A stretch of 64,000 nucleotides of DNA, from NCBI GenBank assembly GCA_029243025.1, contig JAQWSU010000045.1, positions 620,001-684,000 of the forward strand, written 5' to 3'. The DNA comes from Pirellulaceae bacterium. GTDB lineage: Bacteria; Planctomycetota; Planctomycetia; Pirellulales; Pirellulaceae. The notes under the pieces are model-generated. The model searched no databases, was not told where the DNA came from, and saw only the letters and a list, made by a program, of their open reading frames with translations. Shown here one piece after another: positions 53,203-63,440 of the stretch. Position 1 is the stretch's first letter. Each line of letters opens with the position of its first letter. The position numbers and the translations under genes are program-made.

Positions 53203-54570
53203 CTACTCCTGCTGCTGCAAACAGTAGAGCCGATCCGCCGTACGAATTAGGAGGCGATCGTTTGCAATTGCGGGTGTCGCCATACACAATTCGCCCTCTT
53301 CCAACTCGTTGGTTCTCAAGATTTCGAATTCAGGGCCGGCTTTGATGACGAACGTCTTTCCATCTTCATTCAGGCAGAAGATTTTTCCATTATATGCCCA
53401 CGGTGATGCGGTGAAGGCACGCCCATTGGGAATGCGTTGTTTACCGTAAATTTTTTCACCCGTCAGCGCATCGTAGCAAGCAAAAAAACCACGGTCATAT
53501 AAGACATAAATCAATCCTTCGTACAACAAGGTCGAGGGATTATAAGGAGCCGCTTGCAATTGACACCACGCGATGAATTCGTTGGAAGTCTGATCAGCGC
53601 CCAGCGAGATATCTCCGGAAGCTCCAGGACGAATAGCGAAGATTGGCTTCTTCTTATCAAGCACGTAACCAGAAGTTACATACAACAAGCCGTTCTCGGC
53701 GTAGGGATTGGCAATCGTGATGGATGAGCAACCACCTAATTCATAAAGCAAATTCCCATTCAGGTCATAGCTGCGAATCTTCCCCGTACCAGGAGTGACA
53801 ATCTCTGTTCGCTGTTCGTGCTGCCAAACGTAAGGAGTCGCCCAATTGCTCTTTTCGTCCCGCTCAACCCTCCAAATCGGATTCCCTGTCTGAGTGTCCA
53901 ACGCGATCAAATACGAATTTTCTTCATTGTCATTCACGAAGATCAATCGGTCTTCATAGACGACCGGCGACGACGCGGTTCCCCAATCGAAGCGGGTTTT
54001 ATGAGGCTCAACTTCGTGTGTCCAAATAAGCTCACCGTCCATCGTCAAACAAAACAGACCCACATTGCCAAAGTAGCAATAGAGTTGCTTTCCATCGGTA
54101 ACTGGCGTTTCCGACGCATAGCTGTTTTTTAAATGCATGCTTGTCGGAGGAACGCCTTCGTGGAGCGTACGGTCCCATAGTTTTTCACCCGTACTGAGGC
54201 TCAAACAAATGGCCTTCCAGCGATGATTCGATTTGGGGGGCTCGGAACGATTGCCACCAAAGTACAACCCCTTCTTGACCGGTTCGGTTTCTCCGTCATT
54301 CGCCACTGTCGTGAGGAATACGCGATCTCCCCAAACGATCGGAGATGACCACCCTCGCCCCTCAATCGGTTCGCTCCAAACAACGTTTTGGGTTGTTGAC
54401 CATTGATCTGGCAAGCGATCACTGTCCGCTGCAACGCCCCGCGCGTCGGCTCCGCGGAATTGGGGCCAGCGGCCTTCATGCTCTGCAGGCAACGTTCCCA
54501 ACAGAAGTCCTGAAACAAATAGCCCCACAATGCCCCTGATTGGGCTGCAACGGTGGTGAAATGAAAACAT
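53203..54570 (-). CDS. Secreted PQQ-like beta-propeller protein
   Basis: A 455-residue exported protein with a signal segment (IRGIVGLFVSGLLLGTLPA) and a start (WPQFRGADARGVAAD) like that of the other propeller in the window. Blades include NVVWSEPIEGRGWSSP, GEKLWDRTLHEG, GELIWTHEVEP and GNPIWRVERDE, with a closing LLIRTADRLYCLQ. No EF-hands are present. It resembles BamB-like planctomycete proteins of unknown role. The gene has its own start far from its neighbours; it is convergent with the membrane protein and divergent from the cytochrome lipoprotein. Confidence 0.85.
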   Translation of the reverse strand: MFSFHHRCSPIRGIVGLFVSGLLLGTLPAEHEGRWPQFRGADARGVAADSDRLPDQWSTTQNVVWSEPIEGRGWSSPIVWGDRVFLTTVANDGETEPVKKGLYFGGNRSEPPKSNHRWKAICLSLSTGEKLWDRTLHEGVPPTSMHLKNSYASETPVTDGKQLYCYFGNVGLFCLTMDGELIWTHEVEPHKTRFDWGTASSPVVYEDRLIFVNDNEENSYLIALDTQTGNPIWRVERDEKSNWATPYVWQHEQRTEIVTPGTGKIRSYDLNGNLLYELGGCSSITIANPYAENGLLYVTSGYVLDKKKPIFAIRPGASGDISLGADQTSNEFIAWCQLQAAPYNPSTLLYEGLIYVLYDRGFFACYDALTGEKIYGKQRIPNGRAFTASPWAYNGKIFCLNEDGKTFVIKAGPEFEILRTNELEEGELCMATPAIANDRLLIRTADRLYCLQQQE

Positions 54571-55113
54571 TGCAGTTAAGCTCCTGCGAAAGTCGCGCCG
54601 GCACCGGACTCACGGCGCAAATCAAGCATAATTAGTTCAAATATGTGATACCAAGTGACGACTTAATGAGTCGCTGACCATTCGATACAACACATCGGGC
54701 GTTGGCAACACCGGAAAGCGAGTTTCTCATCTTTGCTTCGTCTGCCCGGCATTGATCGAAACCTTGCGGATCGACATTTTACCAATCGCCAAAACAAGAT
54801 AGAACCAATTGTATAGGCCCAAATAGCGCACTCCATCTGATGCGGAATGGCGACTGCTGGGTCGCTCAAGAAACGTGAAAATCAAGCAGTCGCACGATGC
54901 GGAATCTGCCGTAAGACTTGGCGATTTCGCCCCCGACAACCGCCAAGAGGGGAGCCCGCCCACAACAGGACGCTATAATTAGAGGCCGAAGTGGCGCTGC
55001 CACCTCCGGCCTGGTACCCCTGCGTTTTGGCTCGCTTGAGCCGACAAACGCCGCAGGACTCTGCGGCCAATCCCTCGGAGCTTGTCAATCTGTTGAACCA
55101 TATCGCATCTTTC
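54571..55113. promoter_or_regulatory. Divergent region with a TATAAT box and a cruciform
   Basis: About 540 bp without a credible gene. On the plus strand TATAAT lies at 54974-54979 with only a weak -35. Just after it a hairpin, AGGCCG..GTGGC-gct-GCCAC..CGGCCT (54983-55012), would sit in the 5' leader of the cytochrome gene. This is the best candidate for its promoter and leader structure. Confidence 0.4.
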
Positions 55114-56664
55114 ATGAGGGCATCCACAATCCCATGCAGGTTGGGTCGACAAGCTCTATGCGTCGGGCTCATCACTGCCTCCCTCACCGGTTGTGTGCGT
55201 GAACCGATGTCGGATCCGATTGCACCCTCAACGAACGGGCATGGCATTTATGGCCAGGTCACCGCGGATGGCAAAGCCGTTGAGGGAGCACAGGTTCGCA
55301 TCAAAGGTACACCTCTCAACACGCGTTCGGCTGCCGACGGATCGTTCGAGTTCGACGTGTGCCTCGACGTTGAAAATCCGCAAGTCATCACCGGCTCCAA
55401 AACGGGATACTTCATTCAAGGCCAAACTGCGGAAACATTACCCGTCGCACTAAACCTCGAGGCGTTACCAACATACGATGACGAGTCCTACGAATGGGTC
55501 GATCCCACGCCGGATGAAACGGCCAGCCTGAATTGCGGCAATTGCCATCCTCAGATTTATGAGGAATGGAAGTCAGGCGGCCACGCAAGCTCAGCAACCA
55601 ACCCACACTTTTTGAATCTGTATAACGGGACAGACTGGCACAACAACCCAGATGTGGGCTGGAATTTATTGAAGGATTATCCCGAAGGGGCAGGGGTTTG
55701 CAACGCTTGCCACGCACCTGCCGCATCAATCGATGACCTAGCCGTTTCGAACATCCAAGATCTCGACGGCGTGGCAAAACATGGAGTTCACTGCGACTTC
55801 TGCCACAAAATACAGGACACGGCAATCGGGACTCCCGGTCTGACTCATGGGCGTTTCGGCATGTCACTCCTTCGACCCAGCCATGACCAGCTCTTCTTCG
55901 GTCCACTCGACGACGTTGATCGCGGCGAAGACGTCTACTCACCTCTGCAATCACAAAGCCAGTTCTGCGCCAGTTGTCACGAAGGCATTGTTTTTGGGGT
56001 ACACGTTTACAGTACTTATTCCGAATGGCTTGAGAGTCCGGCTCGACAGGAAGGCAAACAATGCCAGACGTGTCACATGCGTCCCACCGGTGAAATGACC
56101 AACATCGCTCCCGACCATGGCGGTATCGATCGTGATCCATTGACATTAGCAAGCCACCAATTGCTAAGCGGCAGTCGGGAAGAAATGCTGGCGGATTGCC
56201 TGAAAGTTAATGCGACGCTGGAACACGTCAACGATGCGGCTGTCGTTCGCGTCACCATCAGGACGGAAAACGTCGGTCATCGCGTTCCGACTGGATTCAT
56301 CGACCGGCATCTCATCTTAGCCGTTGAAGCTTTTGACGACCCTGAGGCAACCTCTGAGGTCGAACTCAAAGAGGGGCCTACGCTACCTGTTGCGGCTGGC
56401 AATTTAGCCACCAAGCCGGGCAAGCTATTCGCCAAACAACTCAAGAACGCTCAAGAGCCCAAACCTTTCTGGTCGATGAGCGGCGAACTGATCGATACCC
56501 GCCTGCAACCCGATGCAACCGAAGTGCAGGATTTTTTCTTCCCCGCGAAAACTCAACGAGTACGTGTTCGCTTGATCTACCGCCCATTTTGGCAGGAAGT
56601 CGCCACCCAAAAACAGTGGCCCAACGACGAAATCATGGTCTTTGACAAAACGCTCGGTGACTGA
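55114..56664 (+). CDS. Five-haem cytochrome c lipoprotein with regulatory-like N-terminal domain
   Basis: A 516-residue protein. The signal ends in the lipobox LTGC with Cys27, so it is likely a lipoprotein. A carboxypeptidase-regulatory-like beta domain (GIYGQVTADGKAVEGAQVRI) follows at about 43-115. Then come five CxxCH motifs: CGNCH (from residue 141), CNACH, CDFCH, CASCH and CQTCH, in a cytochrome c554-like arrangement. It ends with a beta-rich region. It should transfer electrons in the periplasm or on the outer membrane; the partners are unknown. ATG 55114 was chosen over an earlier in-frame start because it places the lipobox properly. Confidence 0.85.
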   Translation: MRASTIPCRLGRQALCVGLITASLTGCVREPMSDPIAPSTNGHGIYGQVTADGKAVEGAQVRIKGTPLNTRSAADGSFEFDVCLDVENPQVITGSKTGYFIQGQTAETLPVALNLEALPTYDDESYEWVDPTPDETASLNCGNCHPQIYEEWKSGGHASSATNPHFLNLYNGTDWHNNPDVGWNLLKDYPEGAGVCNACHAPAASIDDLAVSNIQDLDGVAKHGVHCDFCHKIQDTAIGTPGLTHGRFGMSLLRPSHDQLFFGPLDDVDRGEDVYSPLQSQSQFCASCHEGIVFGVHVYSTYSEWLESPARQEGKQCQTCHMRPTGEMTNIAPDHGGIDRDPLTLASHQLLSGSREEMLADCLKVNATLEHVNDAAVVRVTIRTENVGHRVPTGFIDRHLILAVEAFDDPEATSEVELKEGPTLPVAAGNLATKPGKLFAKQLKNAQEPKPFWSMSGELIDTRLQPDATEVQDFFFPAKTQRVRVRLIYRPFWQEVATQKQWPNDEIMVFDKTLGD

Positions 56665-56730
56665 CGGATGGCAACTTAATTTGACCCTACACGGCAACAC
56701 GTCAGGGATTTAATCGGTTAAATTCGCGTA

Positions 56731-57354
56731 ATGTCTTCGCCCCACCGACCAATCATCCCGCCGCAAAAGCAGCTTGCAATTTGTCTCTTGTTCCTCGTTT
56801 TCGTACGAGTTTACTATCTGCTAATCGAGTCCAACATGCGGACTCTTCACTCCTGGTTCGACAACTATCCCTGGTTTTTGTTAGTCGTCTATCTGTTGGC
56901 AATTCTCTGCGCGACAGGGGGTGCGTTGGCAGCACGGCACGGGTTTAGCAAACTCCTGATTATCCCCACGGGAATTGCCTGCGGCGCACTCGCAACGTTG
57001 ATGCACAACAGCTTACCCGGTGGTTTCATCGGTTTTTTGTGCGGACTTTTCGTCTTTAGTTCCAGGTTACGGAATTCACCACGACAGCTGTGGCGCCCCG
57101 TCTTCCTCGCCTGGCTCCCAACATTTCTGATTGGCCTCCTACTGGGCTTTGCTGTTGCACAGGTGACCCTCCAAGGAAATCCCGTGCACGCCTGGCTTTT
57201 GATCGGGCAATGGTGCCTCGGGCTAATCGGGGTCGGTGGGGCCACGACCTTGATGATGAGTAGCTCATTAATGGCGAGACGACGATCGATTCGTTGCTTG
57301 ATTGCCTTGGGCATTATCTTCAGCCTAGGGGTTGGTTTTCTGCGAATTCACTGA
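56731..57354 (+). CDS. Predicted multi-pass membrane protein
   Basis: A 207-residue protein with about 6 hydrophobic segments, such as LAICLLFLVFVRVYYLLI, FLLVVYLLAILCATGGALA, FIGFLCGLFVFS, FLAWLPTFLIGLLLGFAVA and LIALGIIFSLGVGFL. No family was recognised. It starts 67 bp after the cytochrome gene and may share its transcript, but no functional link is visible. Confidence 0.65.
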   Translation: MSSPHRPIIPPQKQLAICLLFLVFVRVYYLLIESNMRTLHSWFDNYPWFLLVVYLLAILCATGGALAARHGFSKLLIIPTGIACGALATLMHNSLPGGFIGFLCGLFVFSSRLRNSPRQLWRPVFLAWLPTFLIGLLLGFAVAQVTLQGNPVHAWLLIGQWCLGLIGVGGATTLMMSSSLMARRRSIRCLIALGIIFSLGVGFLRIH

Positions 57355-57365
57355 TTGGTGTTTCA

Positions 57366-57581
57366 TTGCGACGGACCGGCGTGACGGACGATCAGATCAA
57401 ACAACTCAATCGACTTCAAGCTCCGCAACTCACGCTGGACGCGAGTCGATTATCGGTTGGATCAAAAACCGCACTCGCCTCGGCTGACGAGGTCTCACTT
57501 TTCATTGACAAGGCGAGAGTCACCGCCCCAGATATTGACCGCCTCGATGAACTCGGCGTCGAATTCACCTTCCAAGGCTGA
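57366..57581 (+). CDS. Possible small protein, LRR-like fragment
   Basis: A 71-residue open frame that overlaps nothing except its possible upstream extension. It reads LRRTGVTDDQIKQLNRL early on, which resembles the planctomycete leucine-rich repeat phrase, then weaker repeats. It lacks an ATG (TTG 57366 is used) and a clear SD. It may be a remnant of a longer protein or a chance frame. Confidence 0.3.
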   Translation: MRRTGVTDDQIKQLNRLQAPQLTLDASRLSVGSKTALASADEVSLFIDKARVTAPDIDRLDELGVEFTFQG

Positions 57582-57783
57582 TCATTCACGGACGAGGCAA
57601 AGGAACGGATGAAAACCGAAAACTGCCAAACGGACTTTTTACATTCGACGCTTGGCACCTCAACAATGATCCGGGACAATGAAATTAATCGACGATCATC
57701 GGCTGACAGTCAGCGCTGGAGATTCATTCACGCGTGACGCATGAACACCTGCCGAAGCAGCCAACATTTGACTTGAATACGAC

Positions 57784-58254
57784 CTACTTTTGCTTTGCCG
57801 CAAGCTTCAGAATCAAATCAAATTCCTTCTTGCGAACGGGCTGGACAGAAAGTCGCGATCCCTTTCGTAACAGCTCCATCTCTTTTAGTGCCGCAACTTC
57901 TCGCAAATCGGCGAGTGCCATGGGAACCTTGAAGATTTGATCAAGCTGAATGTTGACCATGAACCAACGAGGATTTTCAATGGAAGACTTGGGGTCGAAA
58001 TGCTTGTCTTCAGGATCCCAAGCGGTGTGATCGGGATAGGATTCCTTCACGACGCAAGCGGTCCCGACAATGGCACTCGGATTCGCGTTCGAATGATAGA
58101 GCAAAATCCGATCACCTAACTTCATGTCATCACGCATGAAATTGCGAGCCTGATAGTTTCTTACACCATCCCAGCACGTGGTTTTCTTTTTAGATTTCGC
58201 CAAATCCTGAATCGAGAACTCATTCGGCTCGGTTTTCAACAGCCAGTATTTCAT
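57784..58254 (-). CDS. EVE-domain protein
   Basis: A 156-residue single EVE domain. It starts MKYWLLKTEPNEFSIQDLA, then WDGVRNYQARNFMRDDMKLGDRILLYHSN, VGTACVVKESYPDHTAWDP and RWFMVNIQ. This is the PUA-like fold of thymocyte-nuclear-protein-1 type, which reads modified bases in nucleic acids (family knowledge). It is common as a standalone bacterial gene. No restriction or methylation genes adjoin it. Confidence 0.9.
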   Translation of the reverse strand: MKYWLLKTEPNEFSIQDLAKSKKKTTCWDGVRNYQARNFMRDDMKLGDRILLYHSNANPSAIVGTACVVKESYPDHTAWDPEDKHFDPKSSIENPRWFMVNIQLDQIFKVPMALADLREVAALKEMELLRKGSRLSVQPVRKKEFDLILKLAAKQK

Positions 58255-58350
58255 CTTGTATCTCAGCTAGAATCGACCTCTCCATCGCAACTCGGACGAT
58301 CCGAATTGCTTTATTGCAGAGCTAATTATTGTCGACTCTCGCCTTAAACT

Positions 58351-61300
58351 CTAGCGGCGATCGGTCTTAGCCGGTTTCTGAGTGAGCTTTCGACCACCCG
58401 ATGCGAGGTAAGCAAACAGGTCGGTCACCTCATCGAGTGTCAGTTGATCGATCAATCCCTCTGGCATCGCGGAGGTACGACTCGGTTCCGACTCGTCAAT
58501 CTCATCGGCTGGAATCCGGACTTTTTGGCCATTGGCCTGCAGCACAACGACTTCTTGATCGCCCGTCGGGGCCACAAGACCGGTGTAAGTTTTACCATCC
58601 ACGGTGATGATCGTCTTGGCCGCGTATTGATCCGAAATCACTTTCGAAGGATAGATCATCGAATCCAAGATCTCCTGCGGCAAAAATCGCTTGCTCACCG
58701 TCGTGAGGTCCGGTCCCATCGACTCGCCATTCGATTCAAACCGATGGCAATTGGCACATTGGGCTTTGGCAAATACCAACCTTCCGGCCTCAATTGAGCC
58801 ACTGCCGTCTTCTGCGGCTTGCTTCAGGTGATTCAACAATGCATCGTAATCCCATTTTCCACCGGACGTGGTCGACAACTCGGGTACCGGTTCGTCGGGA
58901 TAGGTTTCAGCAAACCAGTTTTTCCAAGCAGCAACCCCCTTTTGCCAAGGAATCCCCCCCTGCGAGGCGGTAAATCCCTGCCAATGCTCAAGTAAGCGAA
59001 TTGCATCTTGGGCTCCGTCGTCACCTAATCGCTGTGCGGCCAAAATCACTTGTCGGTAAGGCTCGGCGTCCTGCGGAGCTCTCTCTTGTTCACTGAGCTT
59101 ATTGAGAATGTATTGAACCGATTGTTTATCGAGTAAGGGCAAACTGCGAATCAGAATCTCCCAGTTTTCACCGGTCGGTTGTTCAGCAAGTCCCAATGCA
59201 ACTTCCACACGGCGACTCGGATCTCGCTCGTAGAGCTTTCTCAAATAAACAAGAGATTCCGAACTCCCGTCTCTTGCAAGCACAGCGATGACCCCTACCT
59301 TGAGCATTTTCGCCGTATCGGTTTTCTGCTCGGCAATCTGACCATCCAACTGGATTATTTGTTTGATTTGTTCACTGGCAAGTTGATCAGGAAGTTGAAA
59401 TAAGCAGGCAAGTGCGGCCCCCGGAACGCGGTCACCCTGTTCAAGCACGACCTGCATTTCCTGCTCGGTAAGCGTCTTTCCAAAATCTCGAGCTACGTTT
59501 TGCAGATAACCTGGAACACTGTTTCCATCCTCCGGAGTCGCTTCCAGATTCTCAAACACAACCAACTTCTGCTCCGTCGACCAATTGGCCTTAATCCGCG
59601 TCAAATGGGTTGCCAAGTGGACACGATCGGCCGCCGGCAGATCTGTCTCCAATTCGGCCAAGTAACGGTCCAAAATCGATCCGACCTGCAAATAGGCCAA
59701 CAAACGCACTAGTTCACGGTTAATCAATTGACTGCTAGAAGGATACTCCTCCGAGAGTCGTTGACTGAGCAAGGGGACATCGTTGCGGGTGAGATTACCG
59801 CGCAACAGGGCCAATTGCTGGACTCGCAATAGATTGATGAAGTCTTTATCGCTAATAAAGCCATTCATCAAGGAGAGCGTGCGATCCAGAATCGCACGTG
59901 CGACTCCAGGATCCGGATCGGCAATCAAGATAGCCGTCGCACCCTGCAGGAAGATCGCTTGATTGTCGGATTGAAGAATTGTTTCCTGCCACTTCGATCT
60001 TGGCATGCGTTCCAGCATCCGTCGCGCGGCCCAAATTTGGTAGCGATCTTTCGAGGTTAACAGGTGACTCATGCTATCGAAGCTTGGCACATGTCCCAAC
60101 CGAACGATTGCCTCACACGCGCGGCGTTGAACGACAGCATCTTGATCCTTGAGCATTTCCGTCAAACGATCAGCCGCTTCGGTTTCCGACATCAGTCCTA
60201 AGCCACAAGCAGCTTGCCGACGAACGGCCGGGTTCTTGTCGAATGACAAAGCGACCAAATCTTCCAGACTCGGTTTCGGCCCCAGCCATTGCATCACGCG
60301 TAACGCCTGAACGCGTTCTGCAGTTGGACGATTTGTATCGAGAGCTGCTTCAGCAATCAACGCATTCCACTTGTCGCCTAACTGCTCCTGTAGCTTGGCC
60401 ATTCGCTGTCGAGCCCAACTACTGTTGAGTTGCGGTTGTCGAAGTACTCGGTCGATACCAGTCCCCAGGATCTTTTCGTCAAACTCATGCCCCTTCCAAG
60501 CAACTCGATAGATATTGCCTGCCGTACCACGACCGCCAGTGACAAAGTAAAGCGCTCCGTCCGGTCCTACTTCAATATCGGTAACATTCAAAGGCGTACC
60601 ACTGATAAATGTCTCCGGCAACGCTCGATAGGAGGCTCCCACTTCCCGTAAATTCATCGAAACGATTTTGCCTTCCGACCAATCACAGGAAAAAATCGTA
60701 TTTCGATATTGCTTGGGAAAGGCAAGGTGTTCATAGACGGTTAAGCCGGCTGGCGAACCCCGATCCGTGTCGGCAATTCCGCTGAGTCCGTCGAGATGGC
60801 CTTCTGGCCATTTCGACCATCCACTCCGCCATCCAAACTCGGCTCCCGGCACCACATGATACAAGCGAGTCGGTCGAGACCAGGACGTACCCAGATCCGA
60901 TTCCATATCGGAATCGTGTGTAAAAATCTCACCCGCCGCGTTGATCGCAAGGTCATAGGCATTTCGCAGTCCACCGGCTACGATCTCAACCTGATTGCCT
61001 TCCCCATCTGTTCGGAAGACAAGTCCACCCGGCGCTTTGATCCCCGCAGCGTGTCCGCTCGGATCTTCCAGCTTGGGCTGAACCAGATCTCCTTCGTAGA
61101 AATCCCGATAGGGACTGGCAGGATCGACCTTTACATCCAACTCGGTATGATTTCCAACCACACCGTAAAGATATCCGTCAGCACCCAAAATCAGACCGTG
61201 AGGCCCATGTTCAAGATTCTCACCTTTGAAACCTAACACAAGCTTTGTTTCGTCTAAAAAACCGTCGCGATTCGCATCTCTCAGCCGGTAAAGTCCCAAC

Positions 61301-62274
61301 CCCTGCGGCCCCGTCCCCACCACAAACACATTGCCGTTCATCGCCAAAATACCCTGACAGTTTTTCACACTGTCAGCGTACTCTCGAATGGTATCGAAAC
61401 GGCCATCCTTGTCTTTGTCGTAGACCAACAATAGCGAACCACCTTCAGACGCCGCAATCATGTGTCCGAATTCGTTAAATGTCATCGCGATCAACGAACC
61501 CACATCCTGATTTCCGGCAATCTGTTCTAATTCAAACTCACGAGGTACTTCTAAATTGCCACCCGATTTCGGCAAATTCGTGATCGTGCGCAAAGCATTG
61601 CCGCCAACGTTGTCGGTTGGTAATGTGTTCGCTGACCGTGGCTTTGCTTGAGTCATCTGCGATGGTTGTGATTTCCCCGCTTGGGAATCCTTTCGCGGAC
61701 CTTGACTCGCACCAACTTGACTCAACTGCCGACTCACGAAGTCCGAGAATTCACCAACCGGCTTGGCCGACGACCAGCGACGATCAGAATAGGAATTAAG
61801 ATTCCACAACGGCAAAGGTGAGAGCGAAGTGCGCCAACTGCCGTCCGAGACAAAGGTGAGTTCCTTTTGGTCCTGCTTCAACACGTTTAAACGCAACGCA
61901 AGACCCGCCGTGACTCCCTTTCGATTGCTGACTCGCACCGCCACAACATTGGCACCCTTGCGAAGTCGATCACCCACTTCAAACGAAACGATCCCTTGAT
62001 CGCTTGTGCCCTCACCAACCCGCTTACCATTCAGGAATAGTTCGAAACGATCATCCGCAGCAATCGCCAACTGTGCCGATCGCACCCCCCCGTCAAGACG
62101 AATGGTGCGGCGAAAGTGACAGGAGGCCTGCGGAACGTGACCCGCATTATGATTCGGAGACCAAATCCACTGCGGGACAGGTCCAGCAAACTGCCAAGCG
62201 AGCAGGCTGGATGCAGTGGCTGCGACAATCCCAAATAGGCAACAAAACAGGACCGCGGTGTATCGTCGACTCAT
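58351..62274 (-). CDS. Large secreted PVC-type dehydrogenase/HEAT/haem-binding protein
   Basis: A 1307-residue exported protein; ATG 62274 was chosen with GAGGTG upstream, giving a signal segment (VLFCCLFGIVAATASSLLAW). Parts in order: a beta-galactosidase-like jelly-roll (WIWSPNHNAG, RTIRLDGGVRSAQLAIAADD); a six-bladed propeller of the putative membrane-bound dehydrogenase type (NEFGHMIAASEGGSLLLVYD, GADGYLYGVVGNHTE); HEAT repeats (EAADRLTEMLKDQDAVVQRR); and a C-terminal haem domain with CANCH (FAKAQCANCHRFESNG), GPDLTTVSKRF and ILDSMIYPSKVI. These parts recur in planctomycetes and may oxidise sugars. It starts 20 bp after the DppF-like gene. Confidence 0.88.
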   Translation of the reverse strand: MSRRYTAVLFCCLFGIVAATASSLLAWQFAGPVPQWIWSPNHNAGHVPQASCHFRRTIRLDGGVRSAQLAIAADDRFELFLNGKRVGEGTSDQGIVSFEVGDRLRKGANVVAVRVSNRKGVTAGLALRLNVLKQDQKELTFVSDGSWRTSLSPLPLWNLNSYSDRRWSSAKPVGEFSDFVSRQLSQVGASQGPRKDSQAGKSQPSQMTQAKPRSANTLPTDNVGGNALRTITNLPKSGGNLEVPREFELEQIAGNQDVGSLIAMTFNEFGHMIAASEGGSLLLVYDKDKDGRFDTIREYADSVKNCQGILAMNGNVFVVGTGPQGLGLYRLRDANRDGFLDETKLVLGFKGENLEHGPHGLILGADGYLYGVVGNHTELDVKVDPASPYRDFYEGDLVQPKLEDPSGHAAGIKAPGGLVFRTDGEGNQVEIVAGGLRNAYDLAINAAGEIFTHDSDMESDLGTSWSRPTRLYHVVPGAEFGWRSGWSKWPEGHLDGLSGIADTDRGSPAGLTVYEHLAFPKQYRNTIFSCDWSEGKIVSMNLREVGASYRALPETFISGTPLNVTDIEVGPDGALYFVTGGRGTAGNIYRVAWKGHEFDEKILGTGIDRVLRQPQLNSSWARQRMAKLQEQLGDKWNALIAEAALDTNRPTAERVQALRVMQWLGPKPSLEDLVALSFDKNPAVRRQAACGLGLMSETEAADRLTEMLKDQDAVVQRRACEAIVRLGHVPSFDSMSHLLTSKDRYQIWAARRMLERMPRSKWQETILQSDNQAIFLQGATAILIADPDPGVARAILDRTLSLMNGFISDKDFINLLRVQQLALLRGNLTRNDVPLLSQRLSEEYPSSSQLINRELVRLLAYLQVGSILDRYLAELETDLPAADRVHLATHLTRIKANWSTEQKLVVFENLEATPEDGNSVPGYLQNVARDFGKTLTEQEMQVVLEQGDRVPGAALACLFQLPDQLASEQIKQIIQLDGQIAEQKTDTAKMLKVGVIAVLARDGSSESLVYLRKLYERDPSRRVEVALGLAEQPTGENWEILIRSLPLLDKQSVQYILNKLSEQERAPQDAEPYRQVILAAQRLGDDGAQDAIRLLEHWQGFTASQGGIPWQKGVAAWKNWFAETYPDEPVPELSTTSGGKWDYDALLNHLKQAAEDGSGSIEAGRLVFAKAQCANCHRFESNGESMGPDLTTVSKRFLPQEILDSMIYPSKVISDQYAAKTIITVDGKTYTGLVAPTGDQEVVVLQANGQKVRIPADEIDESEPSRTSAMPEGLIDQLTLDEVTDLFAYLASGGRKLTQKPAKTDRR

Positions 62275-62294
62275 CCTGACACCTCGTAGCGCGA

Positions 62295-63440
62295 CTAGTT
62301 CCAGAGAAACGGTGGGGGACGGTACCACCAAGCAAGGCTGGAATGCAACACGTTTTTCACAAATCGTACCGTCAACGCTCTCGCTAGCAGGGACAGCAGC
62401 CGATCGAAGTGGCAAAACTGAGTCAATTTATCGACTGTTGAACCGGGAGGCCGATTACTCGACGGCCTCACAGGCGACTCGACGGCCCAACAGGCGACTC
62501 GATGCTGAGGGCCGTAAGCGACGAGTGGAGGCATCTCCCGCTCACAGCGATCCTGTTTCACCGGACAACGACTCACGAAGGGGCAGCCCATCGGCGGATC
62601 ATAAGGACTGGGCACGTCTCCCTCCAACACGGTCAATTCATGCCGAAGGTCCGGATCGACAATTGGGTTGGCGCCGAGCAGCGCCTGGGTGTAAGGATGC
62701 TGGGCTCGCTCGGCCGCTTGCCGACATTCAAGTTCCTCCACAATCGTTCCCAAATACATTACGAGCATGCGATCGCAGAAGTGTTCGACAACACGAAGAT
62801 CATGAGAAACGAACAGCATCGTCAAAGCAAAATCTTCCTTCAGATCAACCAGTAAGTTGAGAATCTGTGCTTGGATCGACACATCAAGAGCCGAGACAGG
62901 CTCATCGGCCACGATAAATTCCGGCTTCACCGCCAAAGATCTGGCAATGCCGATGCGCTGGCGTTGTCCACCTGAAAATTCGTGGGGAAACTTAGATTTA
63001 TCATCGGCATGCAGCCCGACCTTCGCAATCAATTCATCCACGTAGGCATTAACATCGGCTGCTGGAACAATTCGATGAAACCGCACAACTTCGGTCAACG
63101 TTGCACCGACTGTCATGCGAGGATTCAACGACGAATTCGGATCCTGAAAAATGATCTGAAATCGTTGGCGAAACGGCATCATTTGGCGATGATTCAAATG
63201 ACTAATGTCTTGCCCATCAAAGATCACGTGCCCCTCCGTCGGCTCCAAGAGCCTGACCATCACACGCCCGAGCGTTGACTTACCACATCCAGACTCACCC
63301 ACAACGCCAACAATTTCGCCACTTTGTATTTGAAAACTGACACCGTTCAATGCATGCACTTTTGCGACAACACGATTGAGGAAGCCACCGTGTTTCGGAA
63401 AATGTTTGACCAGATTTTGCACTTCGACTAACGCCATCAA
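62295..63440 (-). CDS. dppF: Dipeptide/oligopeptide ABC transporter ATP-binding protein with read-through tail (DppF-like)
   Basis: A 381-residue ATPase. It shows Walker [10 protein letters not shown], a Q-loop at [12 protein letters not shown], signature [10 protein letters not shown], Walker B FIVADEP and a switch His (FVSHD), and ends with the usual C-terminal Cys cluster ([19 protein letters not shown]). It powers peptide import with the neighbouring ATPase. The last 60 residues are not family-like. They begin at a 20-bp tandem duplication (62461-62500); with one copy the frame would end HRVACWAVE at TAA 62457-62455, giving 321 residues. The protein is probably still active, since the ATPase core is complete. 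ATG 63437 is an alternative start. Confidence 0.85.
   Translation of the reverse strand: MMALVEVQNLVKHFPKHGGFLNRVVAKVHALNGVSFQIQSGEIVGVVGESGCGKSTLGRVMVRLLEPTEGHVIFDGQDISHLNHRQMMPFRQRFQIIFQDPNSSLNPRMTVGATLTEVVRFHRIVPAADVNAYVDELIAKVGLHADDKSKFPHEFSGGQRQRIGIARSLAVKPEFIVADEPVSALDVSIQAQILNLLVDLKEDFALTMLFVSHDLRVVEHFCDRMLVMYLGTIVEELECRQAAERAQHPYTQALLGANPIVDPDLRHELTVLEGDVPSPYDPPMGCPFVSRCPVKQDRCEREMPPLVAYGPQHRVACWAVESPVRPSSNRPPGSTVDKLTQFCHFDRLLSLLARALTVRFVKNVLHSSLAWWYRPPPFLWN
62461..62500. repeat. 20-bp tandem duplication in dppF
   Basis: GACGGCCTCACAGGCGACTC (62461-62480) is followed directly by GACGGCCCAACAGGCGACTC (62481-62500), differing at two bases. Because 20 is not a multiple of three, the extra copy shifts the frame of dppF and removes its likely original stop. 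Confidence 0.9.

Noticed and set aside
55412-56152. 246-codon minus-strand open frame
   Set aside because: It is antisense to the five-haem gene, is Arg/Cys-rich and has no start signal.
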